Shown here: positions 4,932 through 6,067 of the stretch, in pieces
Position numbering within the stretch: position 1 is the first letter of the stretch
Layout: every line of letters begins with the position of its first letter
From: Verrucomicrobiales bacterium
GTDB taxonomy: Bacteria > Verrucomicrobiota > Verrucomicrobiia > Verrucomicrobiales > DEV007
Length of the DNA: 6,067 nt
Assembly: GCA_022424805.1 (NCBI GenBank)
Contig: JAKMGR010000378.1
Location: 1-6,067 of the forward strand
Direction: 5' to 3'
The notes under the pieces: generated by a model
Told to the model about the DNA's origin: nothing
Seen by the model: the letters and a program-made list of their open reading frames with translations, nothing else
The model's database searches: none
Program-made: the position numbers and the translations under genes

Positions 4932-6067
4932 ATGAAACGCCTTTCTTCGCTCCTCCTCTTTTCCTGCTTGTCGATCTCCCCTGCCTTTGCCGAAACAAAG
5001 CCAGACGCATTGCCGGAAACGGTCAGCTACTACAAGCACATTCGGCCTGTTTTCCAAGCAAAGTGCCAGGGCTGCCACCAGCCCGCCAAGTCCAAGTCGG
5101 GCTACATCATGACCGATGTCGCTTCGCTGATCAAAGGCGGCGAAACGGATACCGCGATCATTCCCGGCAAACCGGACGAGAGTTACCTCATGGAGCTCAT
5201 CGTGACGCAGGAGGGCGAGAAACGCCCCGAAATGCCTCCGAAGGACGAGCCGCTCACGGACTACGAAGTGAAGCTGGTGAAAAAGTGGGCCACGCAGGGA
5301 GCAAAAGACGACACTCCGGAAAATGCGCTGCAGAATTACACGATGGAGAATCCGCCGAACTACGCGGTTCCCCCTCTCGTCACTTCGATGGACTACTCAC
5401 CGGATGGCAAGCTCCTCGCAGTCGCCGGATTCCACGAAGTCCTCGTTCACAGAGCGGACGGATCTGGTCTTACGTCCCGCCTCGTCGGACTTTCCGAGCG
5501 CATCGAATCTGTCGAATTCTCCCCGGATGGAAAACAGCTGCTCGTCGCAGGTGGTCTTCCCGGACGGATGGGTGAAATTCAGATCTGGGACCTTGCCAAG
5601 AAAGAACTGAAGCTCTCCAAGATCGTCGGATTCGACACCACCTACGGCGCGAGTTGGTCTCCGGACGGACAACATGTCGCCTATGGTTTACCGGATAACA
5701 CGGTTCGCGGGATCAAAGCATCCAATGGCGAGCAGATTCTTTTTATGGGCAGTCACAACGATTGGGTTCTCGACACAGCCTGGTCGGTCAAAGGCGATCA
5801 CCTCGTTTCGGTCGGTCGAGACATGACTTCGAAGCTGACGAAGGTCGAGACGGAGCGTTTCATCGACAACATCACATCGATCACTCCCGGCGCATTGAAA
5901 GGGGGCGTCAGTACCGTGACGCGCCATCCGAAGCAGGATCACATTCTCGTCGGCGGATCAGACGGCGTGCCGCAGATTTATCGCATGTATCGCGAGACGG
6001 CTCGCAAGATTGGCGACAACGCGAACCTCATCCGCAAATACCCGGCGATGAAAGGTCGCATCTGGGA
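4932..6067 (+). CDS. Secreted cytochrome c-WD40 repeat protein, 5' part
   Basis: The first 378 codons of an open frame that runs off the right edge. Residues 1-20 are a signal peptide (MKRLSSLLLFSCLSISPAFA, cleavage likely after AFA). A planctomycete-type cytochrome c domain follows: YYKHIRPVFQAKCQGCHQPAK (34-53) with the CxxCH heme site at 45-49, the usual IIPGKPDESYLMELI segment (76-90), and RPEMPP (98-103), whose Met101 is a likely second heme ligand. From about residue 150 come WD40-type blades: MDYSPDGKLLAVAG (153-166), VEFSPDGKQLLVAGG and IQIWDL (194-221), SWSPDGQHVAYG (241-252), and DWVLDTAWSVKGDHLVSVGRD (277-297), with further blades beyond the edge. The domain order is typical of Planctomycetota and Verrucomicrobiota exported proteins, often found near DUF1549/DUF1553 genes. 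The presumed role is periplasmic redox or binding, possibly in polysaccharide use; the substrate is unknown. Confidence 0.92.
   Translation, partial: MKRLSSLLLFSCLSISPAFAETKPDALPETVSYYKHIRPVFQAKCQGCHQPAKSKSGYIMTDVASLIKGGETDTAIIPGKPDESYLMELIVTQEGEKRPEMPPKDEPLTDYEVKLVKKWATQGAKDDTPENALQNYTMENPPNYAVPPLVTSMDYSPDGKLLAVAGFHEVLVHRADGSGLTSRLVGLSERIESVEFSPDGKQLLVAGGLPGRMGEIQIWDLAKKELKLSKIVGFDTTYGASWSPDGQHVAYGLPDNTVRGIKASNGEQILFMGSHNDWVLDTAWSVKGDHLVSVGRDMTSKLTKVETERFIDNITSITPGALKGGVSTVTRHPKQDHILVGGSDGVPQIYRMYRETARKIGDNANLIRKYPAMKGRIW

Noticed and set aside
4957..4970. Possible lipoprotein signal (Cys12) in the cytochrome-WD40 protein
   Set aside because: The residues before Cys12 (LFS) fit a lipobox poorly and the hydrophobic core would be very short; the AFA cleavage site at 18-20 fits better.

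Overview
The window looks like chromosomal DNA from a Verrucomicrobiota-type bacterium (PVC group). The evidence is a secreted cytochrome c domain of planctomycete type fused to WD40 repeats, a eukaryote-like type II glutamine synthetase, a DUF2007 protein, and gene starts that mostly lack Shine-Dalgarno sequences. This assignment is an inference from gene content; there is no rRNA or other phylogenetic marker in the window.

Layout. Bases 3-194 (+) hold the 3' end of a TPR-like protein, which converges on a small DUF2007 gene (198-425, -) with a 3-nt gap. A 173-bp spacer (426-598) carries three copies of a 14-bp repeat that can form competing hairpins, plus the intrinsic terminator of glnII. 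A type II glutamine synthetase gene (599-1608, -) follows, intact apart from a one-base deletion near 1083-1084. Upstream of it is a consensus-perfect sigma-54 promoter (1721-1736, -), and the implied ~100-nt leader contains a terminator-like structure. Next is a long-chain polyprenyl diphosphate synthase (1815-2840, -). A 253-bp divergent spacer separates it from a plus-strand pair: a TatA/B-type translocase subunit (3094-3384) and a secreted endonuclease/exonuclease/phosphatase-family protein (3406-4356). The 575-bp gap that follows is not empty. Its first part (about 4391-4692, -) is a decayed phage tail-collar (microcystin-dependent-protein-like) gene with two indels, a nonsense codon and an internal deletion. 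The rest holds two small hairpins and a good sigma-70-type promoter. The window ends inside a secreted cytochrome c-WD40 gene (4932->6067, +).

Function. Most genes are housekeeping: nitrogen assimilation, quinone side-chain synthesis and twin-arginine export. The cytochrome-WD40 gene belongs to a lineage-expanded exported family. The main points of interest are the nitrogen-control architecture at glnII (sigma-54 promoter plus structured leader), the collar-gene relic hidden in an apparent intergenic gap, and the three-copy repeat upstream of the DUF2007 gene. I found no complete new system, CRISPR array, tRNA, rRNA or insertion sequence.
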